Of a DNA stretch of 64,000 nucleotides, positions 15,541 to 24,965 are shown piece by piece. Position 1 is the first letter of the stretch, and each line of letters starts with the position of its first letter. Under the pieces are notes generated by a model. It did not search any database. It was not told the DNA's origin and saw only the letters and a program-made list of their open reading frames with translations. The stretch lies in the NCBI GenBank assembly GCA_028283625.1, contig JAPWKG010000008.1, positions 62,001 to 126,000 on the forward strand, read 5' to 3'. Source of the stretch: Acidobacteriaceae bacterium. Its GTDB lineage: Bacteria; Acidobacteriota; Terriglobia; Terriglobales; Acidobacteriaceae. Made by a program: the position numbers and the translations under genes.

Positions 15541-16449
15541 ATGGCCAGGACAAAGGGCAAGAACCTTTACTCTCTGCAGGACCCTACAAAGCAGTATCCG
15601 CGCCCCACCTTTCCGCGCCAGGTGCAGAAGGTTCCGGGGCTGGCTGGAAAGCTCCGGCCGCTGGCAGACCACGGTGAGACCAGCTACATCGGCAACGGAC
15701 GCCTGCTGGGGCGTAAGGCGCTGGTGACCGGTGGCGACTCCGGCATCGGGCGCGCTGCGGCCATTGCGTTCGCTCGTGAGGGAGCGGATGTGGTGATCAA
15801 TTACCTGCCCAGTGAAGAGGCGGATGCAAAGCAGGTGATTGCGCTGATTGAAGCCGAGGGCCGCAAAGCCTTTGCGCTTCCGGGGGATCTGCGGCGCGAG
15901 AGCTTTGCGCGTTCGCTGGTCAAAAGGGCGGCGAAGACGCTGGGAGGGCTGGACATTCTGGCCGCGGTCGCCGGTCATCAGCACGCGGTGGAGCGTATCG
16001 CGGAGCTCACCACGAAGCAGATGATTGAAACCTTTACGGTCAACGTCTTTTCCCTGGTCTGGGTCTGCCAGGAGGCCTTGAAGCTGATGCCGCGTGGCGG
16101 CTCCATCATCACAACGACCTCGATTCAGGCAACGCATCCCTCGCCGAGTCTGCTCGACTACGCTCCGACAAAAGCTGCGATTCTGAACTTTACGCGTGCC
16201 TTGGCCCGGCAGGTTGCGAAAGATGGCATCCGCGTGAACGCTGTTGCGCCCGGTCCGATCTGGACTCCGTTACAGGTGACAGGGGGGCAGATGCCGAAGA
16301 AGATTCCGCACTTCGGCGCGGAAACGCCAATGGGACGTGCCGGTCAACCGGTGGAGCTGGCGCCGTTGTACGTTTTGCTGGCCTCACAGGAGTCAAGTTA
16401 TGTGACCGGCGAGGTCTATAGCGCGACGGGCGGGCTCGAAGTCGGCTAG
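15541..16449 (+). CDS. Short-chain dehydrogenase/reductase, YghA/glucose dehydrogenase-like
   Basis: A 302-residue SDR with an extra N-terminal segment of about 50 residues ([18 protein letters not shown]..) typical of the YghA/YhdF/general stress protein 39 group. The cofactor loop TGGDSGIG (63-70), the 'INYLP' end of strand 2, and the catalytic YAPTK (about 207-211) are present; the usual NAG motif reads VAG. It probably reduces aldehydes or sugars with NAD(P)H. AGGAG lies five bases before the ATG at 15541, which decides the start over the GTG six bases upstream. It follows the molybdenum enzyme by 48 bases and precedes hslR by 12, a likely operon. Confidence 0.9.
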   Translation: MARTKGKNLYSLQDPTKQYPRPTFPRQVQKVPGLAGKLRPLADHGETSYIGNGRLLGRKALVTGGDSGIGRAAAIAFAREGADVVINYLPSEEADAKQVIALIEAEGRKAFALPGDLRRESFARSLVKRAAKTLGGLDILAAVAGHQHAVERIAELTTKQMIETFTVNVFSLVWVCQEALKLMPRGGSIITTTSIQATHPSPSLLDYAPTKAAILNFTRALARQVAKDGIRVNAVAPGPIWTPLQVTGGQMPKKIPHFGAETPMGRAGQPVELAPLYVLLASQESSYVTGEVYSATGGLEVG

Positions 16450-16461
16450 CCTTAGTGCTGT

Positions 16462-16839
16462 ATGGCAACACGAATGGACAAATGGCTTTGGGCTGCACGT
16501 TTCTTCAAAACGCGTGCGCTCGCGGTGAAGGCATGTGAGTTGGGGCGAGTGCGTTCGAACGGCGCGCTCGCCAAGCCGGCGCGCGAGGTGCGCGTGGGGG
16601 ACAAACTGAACATCACCAATGAAGGCGGCCTCTTTGAAGTCGAGGTGCTCGAGCTGAGTGAGGTACGTGGCCCTGCGGCGACCGCGCAGAAGCTCTACCG
16701 TGAAAGCGATGCAAGCCGCGAGGCGCGGCAGCAGCTCGCACAGGAAAAGAAAGCCTATGCGCAGTATGAGGACCTTCCCGCGGAGAAACCCACCGGCCGC
16801 GACCGGCGTATGTTGAGCCGGTTACGCGGACGCGGATAA
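16462..16839 (+). CDS. hslR: S4-domain RNA-binding protein, Hsp15-like
   Basis: A 125-residue protein with one S4 domain at the N-terminus (RMDKWLWAARFFKTRALAVKACELGRVRSNG), followed by a linker and a basic C-terminal tail (RDRRMLSRLRGRG). This matches Hsp15/HslR, which binds 50S subunits that carry stalled nascent chains so that they can be recycled. Length is close to that of the E. coli protein (133). It follows the SDR gene by 12 bases; the ribosome binding site is weak. Confidence 0.9.
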   Translation: MATRMDKWLWAARFFKTRALAVKACELGRVRSNGALAKPAREVRVGDKLNITNEGGLFEVEVLELSEVRGPAATAQKLYRESDASREARQQLAQEKKAYAQYEDLPAEKPTGRDRRMLSRLRGRG

Positions 16840-16852
16840 GCCAAGCCTGCGG

Positions 16853-17776
16853 TTAGGCCAATCCCGTGGACTGAGCCTGTTCATGCGCGTGGTAGCTGGA
16901 GCGCACCAGCGGGCCGGACTCCACGTGCTTGAAGCCCATCTGCTGTGCCTCGTGCTTCAGGAACGCGAACTCGTCCGGCGTGTAGAAGCGGGACATCGGC
17001 AGATGGTCGCGCGAAGGACGCAGATACTGGCCAATGGTCAGAATATCGACCTTGCGGTCGGCGAGATCTCGGAAGACCGAGAGCAGCTCGTGCATCTCTT
17101 CGCCCATGCCGACGATGATGCCGGTTTTGGTTACGATCGGGCCGTCCGGATGCGCGCTGGAGTCTTTCTTGGCGCTATCGAGAAAGTGCAGCGACTTTTC
17201 ATAGCGGCCGCCGGATTTAGCCACGCGGTAGAGGCGCGGCACGGTCTCGATATTGTGGTTCAGAATCTCGGGTCGTGCATCGACCACCATGCGGCGAGCC
17301 TCTTCCACGCCCTGGAAGTCGGGCGTGAGTACCTCTACCTGGCATCCTGGCGCCTGGCGGCGAATCTCCTGAATGACTTTGACGAAGGCCGCAGCCGCAC
17401 CCAGATTGTCATCATCGCGATTCACGCTGGTAATGACGGCATGTTTCAGTCCGAGCGACGCCACGGCATAGGCTACGCGCTCCGGCTCCTGATGGTCGAT
17501 CGGTTCGGGCTTACCCTTAGGCACGGCGCAGAAACCGCAGCGCCGGGTGCACAGGTTGCCGAGCATCATGAAGGTGGCGGTCTTGTGGTTCCAGCATTCG
17601 CCGATATTCGGGCAATGCGCGCTCTCGCAAACCGTGTGCAGATTCAGCTCGCGGGCCAGCTTTTTCAGGTTATGAAACGTTTCCCCCATGGGCGCGCGTG
17701 CCTTCAGCCATTCCGGCTTGGGTGCGGGTTTGCGGGGAGAAAGATCGATCTGGATAAGTTCGGAGACGGGCGGCAT
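16853..17776 (-). CDS. lipA: Lipoyl synthase
   Basis: A 307-residue radical SAM enzyme that inserts two sulfurs into protein-bound octanoate to make the lipoyl cofactor. Both iron-sulfur clusters are visible: the auxiliary cluster CESAHCPNIGEC (Cys 50, 55, 61) and the radical SAM CTRRCGFC (Cys 76, 80, 83). The C-terminal RSSYHA motif, with the Ser that ligates the auxiliary cluster, is also present. The ATG at 17774-17776 fits the family length. It lies 32 bases after a small unknown gene on the same strand. It would supply the lipoyl group for GcvH (40.4 kb) and 2-oxoacid dehydrogenases. Confidence 0.97.
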   Translation of the reverse strand: MPPVSELIQIDLSPRKPAPKPEWLKARAPMGETFHNLKKLARELNLHTVCESAHCPNIGECWNHKTATFMMLGNLCTRRCGFCAVPKGKPEPIDHQEPERVAYAVASLGLKHAVITSVNRDDDNLGAAAAFVKVIQEIRRQAPGCQVEVLTPDFQGVEEARRMVVDARPEILNHNIETVPRLYRVAKSGGRYEKSLHFLDSAKKDSSAHPDGPIVTKTGIIVGMGEEMHELLSVFRDLADRKVDILTIGQYLRPSRDHLPMSRFYTPDEFAFLKHEAQQMGFKHVESGPLVRSSYHAHEQAQSTGLA

Positions 17777-17808
17777 CGCAGCCACTATTCTAGTCCTTCC
17801 GCTTGTGT

Positions 17809-18231
17809 TCAGGCGGAACCGGAGTCGGTAAGCAGCGGGCTTACCAGGGAAAGCTCGTCCAGAAAGCTGATCTCCAGTGCGAGTTCCAGCACCCTCCTGG
17901 GCTCGGCGGCGCGATTGCGGAAGGCACGGATCGAACAGAGCTCCGTGAGCGCGAGATGGCTTCCGCGCGTTAGCTCCAGTCCGGCGGCCAGCAGGCCTGC
18001 ATAGAGCTCCATCACGGAACGAAGCTGAATTTCTAACCGCAAACGCACGCAATCGGGCCGTGAGGAGTTGCGCTCCAGAATCCAGCTTCCTGCCTGCTCC
18101 AGCGCCGCAATCGCGGCGCGTAGTGCTTGCCCGCGGTCTTCATAGGTGTACCCCTGCAGCTCAACACGGGCCATCGCCGGGCCCTGCGGCGGCGCTGGAC
18201 GAACGTTGGAGATTGGGGTCAAAGGGGTCAT
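17809..18231 (-). CDS. Hypothetical protein upstream of lipA
   Basis: A soluble, mixed alpha/beta protein of up to 140 residues, without signal peptide or membrane helix. The N-terminal 19 residues are Pro-rich, so the true start may be the second ATG at 18174 (MARVELQGYTYEDRG). I do not recognise a family. The sequence alternates amphipathic helices (QALRAAIAALEQAGSW) and strands (CVRLRLEIQL). It is 32 bases upstream of lipA on the same strand and divergent from acpS. Confidence 0.6.
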   Translation of the reverse strand: MTPLTPISNVRPAPPQGPAMARVELQGYTYEDRGQALRAAIAALEQAGSWILERNSSRPDCVRLRLEIQLRSVMELYAGLLAAGLELTRGSHLALTELCSIRAFRNRAAEPRRVLELALEISFLDELSLVSPLLTDSGSA

Positions 18232-18318
18232 AAAACGATGTGGGTTCGTCCAAACCGTTTATCGGTGAGCAGGGGCACGTACGCCATCAGTGCTTCCAAC
18301 CGCTACACTTAAAAGAAG

Positions 18319-18699
18319 ATGATCGTCGGTATCGGTACGGACATGATCGAAATCGAGCGGATTGAGCAGAGCCTCGCCCGTTTCGGAGAGAGCTTTCTGG
18401 CGCGAATCTACACGCCGGGAGAGATCGCCTACTGCCGCAGAAAGGTCAAGACCGCAAGCGAGAGCTTCGCGGCGCGTTTTGCGGCGAAAGAGGCCGGTGC
18501 GAAGGCTCTCGGCACAGGGATCAGCCGGGGTGTGGCCTGGAAGGAGATTGAGGTGACGCGCCAGCCGGGGCAGCGCCCGGAGCTGGTCCTGCATGGTCGC
18601 GCGCGCGAAATCGCCGACCGGCTTGGAATTCAGCGTTTGAACCTCAGTCTTTCTCACTCTCGTGAGCTGGCCATTGCCGTGGTGGTAGCCGAGGGGTAA
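18319..18699 (+). CDS. acpS: Holo-[acyl-carrier-protein] synthase
   Basis: A 126-residue phosphopantetheinyl transferase of the AcpS type, which transfers 4'-phosphopantetheine from CoA to a serine on acyl carrier protein. The opening IVGIGTDMIEIERI contains the magnesium-binding Asp 8, and FAARFAAKEAGAKALGTG holds the conserved WxxKEA-like motif with the catalytic Glu and Lys. SLSHSRELAIAVVV at the C-terminus is also typical. Length matches the family (about 125). Confidence 0.96.
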   Translation: MIVGIGTDMIEIERIEQSLARFGESFLARIYTPGEIAYCRRKVKTASESFAARFAAKEAGAKALGTGISRGVAWKEIEVTRQPGQRPELVLHGRAREIADRLGIQRLNLSLSHSRELAIAVVVAEG

Positions 18700-18847
18700 C
18701 CGGTAGATGCAGGGCACGGCCTGTATTTTGGCTGGAGGCTCCACTACATTGAAAGAATGTAGCCCTTCGGACGTCGAAGCTCTCTAATCGTTAAACCGCG
18801 CGGCGAACGAGGTGACACTCGGGCCGGAAGAATCTTTGAGGAGGCAT

Positions 18848-19933
18848 ATGCCCAGTCAGCAGGAAGTGAAGTGGTCGCAGCTCAAGGTGGGAGTGCTGGT
18901 TGTCGTTTCTCTGGCATCGTTGACCACGCTGCTGTTTCTGATGACAAGTGCTTCAGGCATGGGCCCCTTCTCGCACAAGATTATTTTTGATACCTATTTT
19001 GAGAACTCAAACGGCCTGAAGAAGGGGGCAGAGGTCCAGCTCGAGGGCGTAACGATCGGTGACGTGAAGAGCGTGCTGATCTCGCAGGATCCCGAGCACC
19101 GCATGGCCCCGGTACACGTCATCATGCGGGTCAGCAGCAAGTACCAGTCGCGCCTCCATGCTGACTCCAAGGCCACGCTCTCAAAGACCGGTGTCGTCGG
19201 CGATGCGACGGTGGATATCGATAGCCGTACGGCCAGTGGCCCGGAGCTGCAGAGCGGCATGACCCTCTCCTCGGAAGCTGGCTCTGACTTTGGCGCGGTC
19301 ATGTCCGAGTCAAAAAACACACTGGTGACCCTGAATCAGACGCTGATCAAGCTCTCCGGCATCGTGGACGGTATTCAGCACGGAGAAGGAACCGTGGGGC
19401 AGTTGGTCAAAAACCGCGAGCTTTTCGACAACCTGAACCTGACGGTGCGGAACCTGAATACAACGGTTGCCAACCTGAACGCAGGCAAGGGCTCGGCGGG
19501 CAAGCTGCTGCACGACGACTCGCTCTATAACCACCTGAACGATAGTGTCGAACGCCTGGACGCGATCACCGCCAGCCTGCAGGAGGGCAAGGGCTCGGCA
19601 GGCAAGCTGCTGACCGACGACCAGCTGTACAACAATCTGAATTCGACGGTTGCGCATCTGAACTCCCTGCTGGGGACCGCGGATCAGGGCAAGGGCACGC
19701 TCGGTTTATTGACCAAGGATGAGGCTTTTGCCCGCAAGGTCGACAGCACGGTCTCAAACCTGAACCTCATGCTGGGCAACGTGAACGCAGGCAAGGGAAC
19801 CATCGGCAAGCTGGCTACTGACGATCAGGCTTACACGAACCTGAACGACCTGCTGAAGAACTCCAGCGAGCTGGTCACCATGCTGCGCAAAGACCCGAAG
19901 AAGTACCTGACGATCCACATGAAGATCTTCTAA
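18848..19933 (+). CDS. MCE/MlaD family lipid-transport protein with 34-residue repeats
   Basis: A 361-residue protein with a single N-terminal membrane anchor (about 11-32) and a MlaD/MCE domain (about 45-127: FENSNGLKKGAEVQLEGVTIG..) that in known proteins forms hexameric rings passing lipids between the two membranes. The C-terminal part consists of five units spaced by exactly 34 residues, starting at residues 179, 213, 247, 281 and 315, each opening with G[KE]G(S/T)xGxL and continuing with an Asn/Leu-rich helix. GAGGAGG lies just upstream of the ATG at 18848, which decides the start. No MlaE or MlaF homologue is adjacent. Confidence 0.9.
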   Translation: MPSQQEVKWSQLKVGVLVVVSLASLTTLLFLMTSASGMGPFSHKIIFDTYFENSNGLKKGAEVQLEGVTIGDVKSVLISQDPEHRMAPVHVIMRVSSKYQSRLHADSKATLSKTGVVGDATVDIDSRTASGPELQSGMTLSSEAGSDFGAVMSESKNTLVTLNQTLIKLSGIVDGIQHGEGTVGQLVKNRELFDNLNLTVRNLNTTVANLNAGKGSAGKLLHDDSLYNHLNDSVERLDAITASLQEGKGSAGKLLTDDQLYNNLNSTVAHLNSLLGTADQGKGTLGLLTKDEAFARKVDSTVSNLNLMLGNVNAGKGTIGKLATDDQAYTNLNDLLKNSSELVTMLRKDPKKYLTIHMKIF

Positions 19934-19969
19934 AACCTCGGAATCGGATCGTCGATTGGCTTTTTCGCA

Positions 19970-20016
19970 TCAGGCCCGTGGCTTCTGCAGAAGTTTTGCA
20001 GAAAGTGCGGGCCTGA
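19970..20016 (+). terminator. Two-part hairpin after the MCE gene
   Basis: Outer arms TCAGGCCCG / CGGGCCTGA enclose inner arms TTCTGC / GCAGAA. It lies 37 bases after the MCE stop. There is no T tract downstream, so its action as a terminator is uncertain. Confidence 0.4.
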
Positions 20017-20144
20017 AGTGCGTCCTGTCCCGGCTCTGCTGCGTCCGTAGAGGAACGCCTTCTTTCATCTGTAGCGAGTGTCGCAGGGTGGAGCGTTCTC
20101 TTCTCGTTCCATGCGATGTAAGCTGAATACCCATTAGGAGATCT

Positions 20145-22202
20145 ATGCGTTCAAAAGTACTGTTGTCCTTTCTGGCTCTGCCCTTTGCTGCCGTGTCGAT
20201 TCTTGCTCAGGCACCTGTACAGCCGAAAAAGCCCGTCATGATGGACGTAACCGCGATCGACAAGACCGCCGATCCTTGTACGAACTTTTATCAATACGCC
20301 TGCGGGAACTGGCGTAAGCAGAACCCGATTCCGGCAGATCAGGTGCGCTGGGGGCGCTTCAACGAGCTTCATGAGTACAACCTCTACTCTCTGAACCAGA
20401 CGCTGGTGGCGGCTTCTGCCGACCCGAAGACGCCGTTGCAGACCAAGTACGGCTCGTTCTACGGTGCCTGCATGGATACGGCGCGTGTTGACTCGCTGGG
20501 CGACAAGCCGCTGCAGCCTGAGTTGGCGCGTATCGCTACGATGAAGACCATCGCCGATCTTCCGGCCCTCAACGTGGACTTCTCAAACAACGATGGCTCC
20601 GCCTTCTTCTTCCGCGTTCAGGTCATGCAGGATCAGAAGGACTCCACCAAGCAGATTCTTGCTACCGGACAGGGTGGCCTCTCTCTTCCGGATCGCGACT
20701 ATTACCTGACCGACGATGCGCGCTCCAAGGATCTGCGCGACAAGTTCGTTGCGCACATGGAAAAGATGTTCGCGTTCGCAGGAGACAGCCCGGAAGAAGC
20801 CAAGCGTGAAGCTGCCGACGTGCTCCGCATCGAAACCGCTTTGGCGCAGGGTTCCATGGCGCGCGTGGAGATGCGTGACCCGGCTAAGCGGTATCACATC
20901 ATGACGATGGACGAGGTGCAGCAGCTCTCTCCCGTGTACGCCTGGCAGCCCTATCTCACGGGGATCGGGGTGAACACGGCCAAGACGCTGAACGTTTCCT
21001 CGCCCGGCTACGTGCAGACCGTACAGAAGGTGCTGACGGCCGAGTCTCTGCCCGCAGTAAAGAGCTACATGCGCTGGCACGTAATTCACAGCTCGGCCGA
21101 GTGGCTCTCCAAGCCGTTCGTGGACGAGAACTTTGCGTTCTTCCACCAGACGCTTCAGGGCCAGAAGGAGCAGGAACCGCGCTGGAAGACCTGCACCAGC
21201 GCAACCGATGGAGTGCTGGGTGAGGCCGTCGGGCAGGACTGGGTTAAGCAATACTTCCCCCCGTCCTCCAAGGACAGCATGGAAAAGCTGATTAAGGCGC
21301 TGGAAGCGTCGATGGCGATCGATATCGCGCATCTGGACTGGATGAGTCCGGAGACGAAGGTACAGGCGAAGGCCAAGCTGGATGCGATTGCGGACAAGAT
21401 CGGCTATCCCGAGCACTGGCGTGATTACACGGCATTGGCCGTGCAGCAGAACGACCTGTTGGGCAACATGCAACGGGCCAGCGTCTTTGAGGAGCGCTAC
21501 AACCTGAACAAGCTCGGCAAGCCGGTGGACCTGACCGAGTGGGGGATGACGCCTCCGACGGTCAATGCCTACTACATGCCTTCGCAGAACAACATCAACT
21601 TCCCGGCTGGCATTCTGCAGCCGCCGTTCTACGACCCCACGCTGGATGATGCGGTGAACTTTGGCGGTATCGGTGTGGTGATCGGCCACGAGATGACGCA
21701 CGGCTTCGACGATCAGGGCGCCAAGTATGACCTGAAGGGGAACGTGCGGCAGTGGTGGACCGAGGAAGATAAGTCCAAGTTCGAGTCCCGGACCAGCTGC
21801 CTTGCCGATGAGTATTCGAGCTTTGAGTCCGTTCCCGGTACCCACCTGAACGGCCGTCTTACGCTCGGAGAAAACACCGCCGATAACGGTGGTCTGCGGA
21901 TCGCCTTCCAGGCGCTGCAGCAGGCCATTGCTCAGGACAAGGCAAAAGCGCTGCCCGGCTACGAGAGCGGCAAGCGCGACGGCTACACCGAGCAGCAGCG
22001 CTTCTTCCTGGCCTACGCCCAGGTCTGGTGTGAAAACGTAACCGACGAGGCAGCGCGCGTTCGTGCCAAGACGGACCCGCATTCTTCGGGCCAGTGGCGT
22101 GCAAATGGTGCCGTTCAGAACTTCGATGAATTCGGTAAAGCGTTTGGCTGCAAGGCGGGCCAGCCGATGATGCCGGCCAACGGTGGCTGCCGGGTCTGGT
22201 AG
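20145..22202 (+). CDS. Secreted M13 family (neprilysin-like) zinc endopeptidase
   Basis: A 685-residue peptidase with a signal peptide (MRSKVLLSFLALPFAAVSILAQ) and the M13 domain pair. The N-terminal domain starts with ACGNWRKQNPIPADQ; the catalytic domain has HEMTH (515-519), ENTADNGGL (Glu 576 as third zinc ligand) and the C-terminal CRVW that ends almost every M13 protein. The conserved NAYY and 'PAGILQPPF' segments are also present. It should act in the periplasm or outside the cell on peptides. GGAG precedes the ATG. A terminator follows the stop. Confidence 0.96.
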   Translation: MRSKVLLSFLALPFAAVSILAQAPVQPKKPVMMDVTAIDKTADPCTNFYQYACGNWRKQNPIPADQVRWGRFNELHEYNLYSLNQTLVAASADPKTPLQTKYGSFYGACMDTARVDSLGDKPLQPELARIATMKTIADLPALNVDFSNNDGSAFFFRVQVMQDQKDSTKQILATGQGGLSLPDRDYYLTDDARSKDLRDKFVAHMEKMFAFAGDSPEEAKREAADVLRIETALAQGSMARVEMRDPAKRYHIMTMDEVQQLSPVYAWQPYLTGIGVNTAKTLNVSSPGYVQTVQKVLTAESLPAVKSYMRWHVIHSSAEWLSKPFVDENFAFFHQTLQGQKEQEPRWKTCTSATDGVLGEAVGQDWVKQYFPPSSKDSMEKLIKALEASMAIDIAHLDWMSPETKVQAKAKLDAIADKIGYPEHWRDYTALAVQQNDLLGNMQRASVFEERYNLNKLGKPVDLTEWGMTPPTVNAYYMPSQNNINFPAGILQPPFYDPTLDDAVNFGGIGVVIGHEMTHGFDDQGAKYDLKGNVRQWWTEEDKSKFESRTSCLADEYSSFESVPGTHLNGRLTLGENTADNGGLRIAFQALQQAIAQDKAKALPGYESGKRDGYTEQQRFFLAYAQVWCENVTDEAARVRAKTDPHSSGQWRANGAVQNFDEFGKAFGCKAGQPMMPANGGCRVW

Positions 22203-22213
22203 CTGCAACCCTC

Positions 22214-22258
22214 TGCGGGGCCGCGGGCGAGCCCTCTCGTTCGCGGCTCCGCATTTTC
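22214..22258 (+). terminator. Intrinsic terminator after the M13 peptidase gene
   Basis: Arms TGCGGGGCCGCG and CGCGGCTCCGCA (one mismatch) followed by TTTT, about 12 bases after the stop codon. Confidence 0.7.
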
Positions 22259-22411
22259 GGATGGGTTTTTTGCCTCGGAAATTGGCGAAACCCCTTTTAT
22301 CCATCTACAATCGCTGGTAGGTTTGTACTCCTCCCCCGAGACAGGTTTCCCTGGGCTACGGACAGTGCCAATGAGGGCTGTTCTTAAGCAGCAGGTGATT
22401 GAAGGAAACGC

Positions 22412-23632
22412 ATGAAGTTGAGTTTGTTCGGCCGTTCTGCATTGGCCCTATTTGCAACAGCGATTTTAGGACTAGGCATGACGGGATGTGGCGGCGGTAC
22501 CATCGCATTCCTCTGGGTGCTTGGTCAGCAATACAACCAGATCGCTGCGTTTAAGGTCGATGACTATACCGGTAACTTGACCCAGACGCCTCACGAGCCA
22601 TTTGTTTCTGGCGGCTCGAAGCCGATCCAGATCCTGGTGAAGTCGGGTGGACGCTACATCTACGTTCTGAACCAAGGAACCGGCGGTGCTCAGGGTACCC
22701 ATGCTACCCAGGGCAATGTCTCGGTGTTCTCGGTCGGTGGCGACGGCGTGCTTACCTTCCAGCAAAGTTACGTCACGCAGGGCTACAACTCGCAGTGGAT
22801 GGCCTTTGACTCCACGGGTGAGTACCTTTACGTTCTCGACCAGTACTCACCCTCGGCTGACGGCAATGGTTCGATTACGGCCTATCAGATTAATGACAGC
22901 TCGGGCCGCCTCTTCCTGGTGCAGAATACCCAGTCGGTAGCGAACGGCCAGGCTGCGCTGACCTACTTTGAGGTTGGCAGTGCATCGTCTGCAATCCCTT
23001 CGCCGATCATGATGAAGCAGGCGGGCAGCTGCCTCTTTGCGACCAACGCGAATACGATCCAGGCCTATACCTTCTCGAGCGGTCAGCTGGTTACGACCAC
23101 CAACGGTGGCATTCAGCTTTCGAACTCCAATATCACGTCGATCAACGGCAACGGCTCGTTGCTTTCGGTGACCGATAACCTGAACAACTCGATCTCGCTG
23201 TACCAGATCGGCTCCACCTGCGCTCTGGCTGCTGTAAACGGCGGCTCGGCAACGATGACCAGCCTTGGTACGGAGAACCCCCAGTACTCCATCATCGACA
23301 GCAGCGGCAAGTACCTCTACGTACTGAACCAGACGAACAACGGAACGTTGCCGTCGATCCCGTATAGCTCGATCATGGCGTACACCATCAACTCCGCCAA
23401 CAACCAGATTCAGGCTATCGCCGGTGCTCCTTATCCGACGGGTGCGAATCCGGTCTGCATGGTGGAAGATCCGACCAATCAGTACGTGTACACCTCGGAT
23501 CACGATGCGGGAACGATCACAGGTAAGAGAATCGATACCACGACGGGTATTCTGTCGAACCTAACGCGTGGATCTACCTTCTCCGCGACCGGCGAGGCCT
23601 CATGCCTTGCGATCTCAGGTTCGATCGACTAA
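22412..23632 (+). CDS. Lipoprotein with beta-propeller (lactonase-like) fold, copy 1
   Basis: A 406-residue lipoprotein. The signal ends in the lipobox LGMTGC (Cys 26), so it is membrane-anchored. The remainder is made of repeating four-stranded blades with the signature 'YxYVLNQ', 'GEYLYVLDQ' and 'GKYLYVLNQTN', as in the 6-phosphogluconolactonase/YncE beta-propeller family (Lactonase, PF10282 type). Enzymatic function is not implied; Acidobacteria carry many such surface propellers. AAGG lies eight bases before the ATG. It is followed by a paralogue with the same architecture. Confidence 0.85.
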   Translation: MKLSLFGRSALALFATAILGLGMTGCGGGTIAFLWVLGQQYNQIAAFKVDDYTGNLTQTPHEPFVSGGSKPIQILVKSGGRYIYVLNQGTGGAQGTHATQGNVSVFSVGGDGVLTFQQSYVTQGYNSQWMAFDSTGEYLYVLDQYSPSADGNGSITAYQINDSSGRLFLVQNTQSVANGQAALTYFEVGSASSAIPSPIMMKQAGSCLFATNANTIQAYTFSSGQLVTTTNGGIQLSNSNITSINGNGSLLSVTDNLNNSISLYQIGSTCALAAVNGGSATMTSLGTENPQYSIIDSSGKYLYVLNQTNNGTLPSIPYSSIMAYTINSANNQIQAIAGAPYPTGANPVCMVEDPTNQYVYTSDHDAGTITGKRIDTTTGILSNLTRGSTFSATGEASCLAISGSID

Positions 23633-23641
23633 GTTTTTGTA

Positions 23642-23663
23642 CCCCGGTTCGTAAGGACCGGGG
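23642..23663 (+). other. Small hairpin between the two propeller genes
   Basis: CCCCGGT and ACCGGGG with an eight-base loop, in the 62-base gap between the paralogous lipoprotein genes. There is no T tract. It may stabilise or separate the two messages. Confidence 0.4.
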
Positions 23664-23694
23664 AATTACCAGGAATACGCGAGCAAGGAAACAC

Positions 23695-24876
23695 ATGAAG
23701 TTCTCCAAACTGGGCCGCAATACGTTGGCAGCAGGTATCTCTCTGGTGATGGGCCTCGGGCTCACTGCCTGCAGTCGCGACTACACCGCCGCCTACATTT
23801 ACGCGCCTTCGGCTTCGGGTGGTGCGATCACCGCCTACGGTGTTGACTATCAAACCGGTATTCTGAACCAGATCTCCGGTTCGCCGTTCACCAGCCAGCT
23901 CAAGAACCCGATCTCTGCGATCCCCTCCCCGAACGGCAAGTATTTGTATGAAATCGGCGGCGATCAGGACAGCAAGGTCGAAGTCTTCTCGATTGGTACG
24001 GACGGTAAGCTCTACGGCCAGCAGACGCCGAACATCACGGGTACATACCCGACCGGTGCTGCGGTTGATACCACTGGCACCTTCCTTTACGTAACGTATG
24101 AGTACCAGATCGGCTACGGACCGGCTTCGACCGGCCCTGGCGGCGTTACGATCTTCCCGATTCAGTCGGACGGAACGCTGGGTACGGCCGTGAACGTCAA
24201 CCTGGATTATGCTCCGGTTGGCATTGCGATCACCGCTCCTGTAACGAACTCCGGCAACGCTGTTTTCGCGTATGTCGCGCAGCAGGAGACGACCTCGGAC
24301 GGCGTTGTGACCGAGTATCAGGTCAACACCACCACCGGAAACCTGACGGCGATCGGCTCCATCCATGCCGGTGTCAATCCGTCGGCGATCATCGTCGAGC
24401 CTACGGCACGTTACGTTTACGTCTCGGATAAGACCTCGAACCAGATCTATGGCTTCCAGCTCAGCGCTTCAGGCACTCTGTCGGCGCTTTCGTCCAGCCC
24501 GTACTCTACGGATCTGTACCCGCTGGCAATGACGATCGATCCTCGTGGCAAGTACCTCTACACCGCGAACTACAACGGCAACACCGTTTCGGGCTTCACG
24601 ATCAACCATGCGGATGGCTCGCTGGGTGCGATCTCCGGAACGGGTACCTTCAAGACGTCGACCGGCCCACGCTGCGTAGTCGTTGACCCGGCAGTCGGCA
24701 ACTATCTTTACACCGCCAACTACCTGGACAACTCGGTCTCCGGCGCACAGCTGAAGAGCGAAGACGGTACGCTGAGCTCGGTTGCGAATACGCCGTTTAC
24801 TGGCGTGACGGAGCCCTCCTGCGTTGCAACGGTACCGAACGGCGATCACGCACTCTCGTACGTGTACCCGAACTAG
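23695..24876 (+). CDS. Lipoprotein with beta-propeller (lactonase-like) fold, copy 2
   Basis: A 393-residue lipoprotein with lipobox LGLTAC, then seven-bladed propeller repeats ('GKYLYEIGG', '[17 protein letters not shown]', '[17 protein letters not shown]', '[16 protein letters not shown]'). The blades are closer to the Lactonase family consensus than those of the preceding gene. AAGGAA lies before the ATG at 23695; the open frame extends upstream into the neighbouring gene without family similarity. It shares the arrangement and probably the operon with copy 1; a duplication is likely. A strong terminator follows. Confidence 0.87.
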   Translation: MKFSKLGRNTLAAGISLVMGLGLTACSRDYTAAYIYAPSASGGAITAYGVDYQTGILNQISGSPFTSQLKNPISAIPSPNGKYLYEIGGDQDSKVEVFSIGTDGKLYGQQTPNITGTYPTGAAVDTTGTFLYVTYEYQIGYGPASTGPGGVTIFPIQSDGTLGTAVNVNLDYAPVGIAITAPVTNSGNAVFAYVAQQETTSDGVVTEYQVNTTTGNLTAIGSIHAGVNPSAIIVEPTARYVYVSDKTSNQIYGFQLSASGTLSALSSSPYSTDLYPLAMTIDPRGKYLYTANYNGNTVSGFTINHADGSLGAISGTGTFKTSTGPRCVVVDPAVGNYLYTANYLDNSVSGAQLKSEDGTLSSVANTPFTGVTEPSCVATVPNGDHALSYVYPN

Positions 24877-24899
24877 TTTCACGGTTCCTCGAAACAGAG

Positions 24900-24930
24900 A
24901 AGGGCAGGCCACACCGGCCTGCCCTTTCCC
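24900..24930 (+). terminator. Intrinsic terminator after the propeller genes
   Basis: Perfect 11-base arms AAGGGCAGGCC / GGCCTGCCCTT with a five-base loop, then TCCCCTT, 23 bases after the stop. Confidence 0.7.
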
Positions 24931-24965
24931 CTTGTGTAGTCCTGCTCAAATACACTGGAGTTCTT

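Noticed and set aside
14203-16137. Long minus-strand open frame (644 codons) across the molybdenum enzyme and SDR genes
   Set aside because: It runs across two plus-strand genes with clear motifs and has shadow composition.
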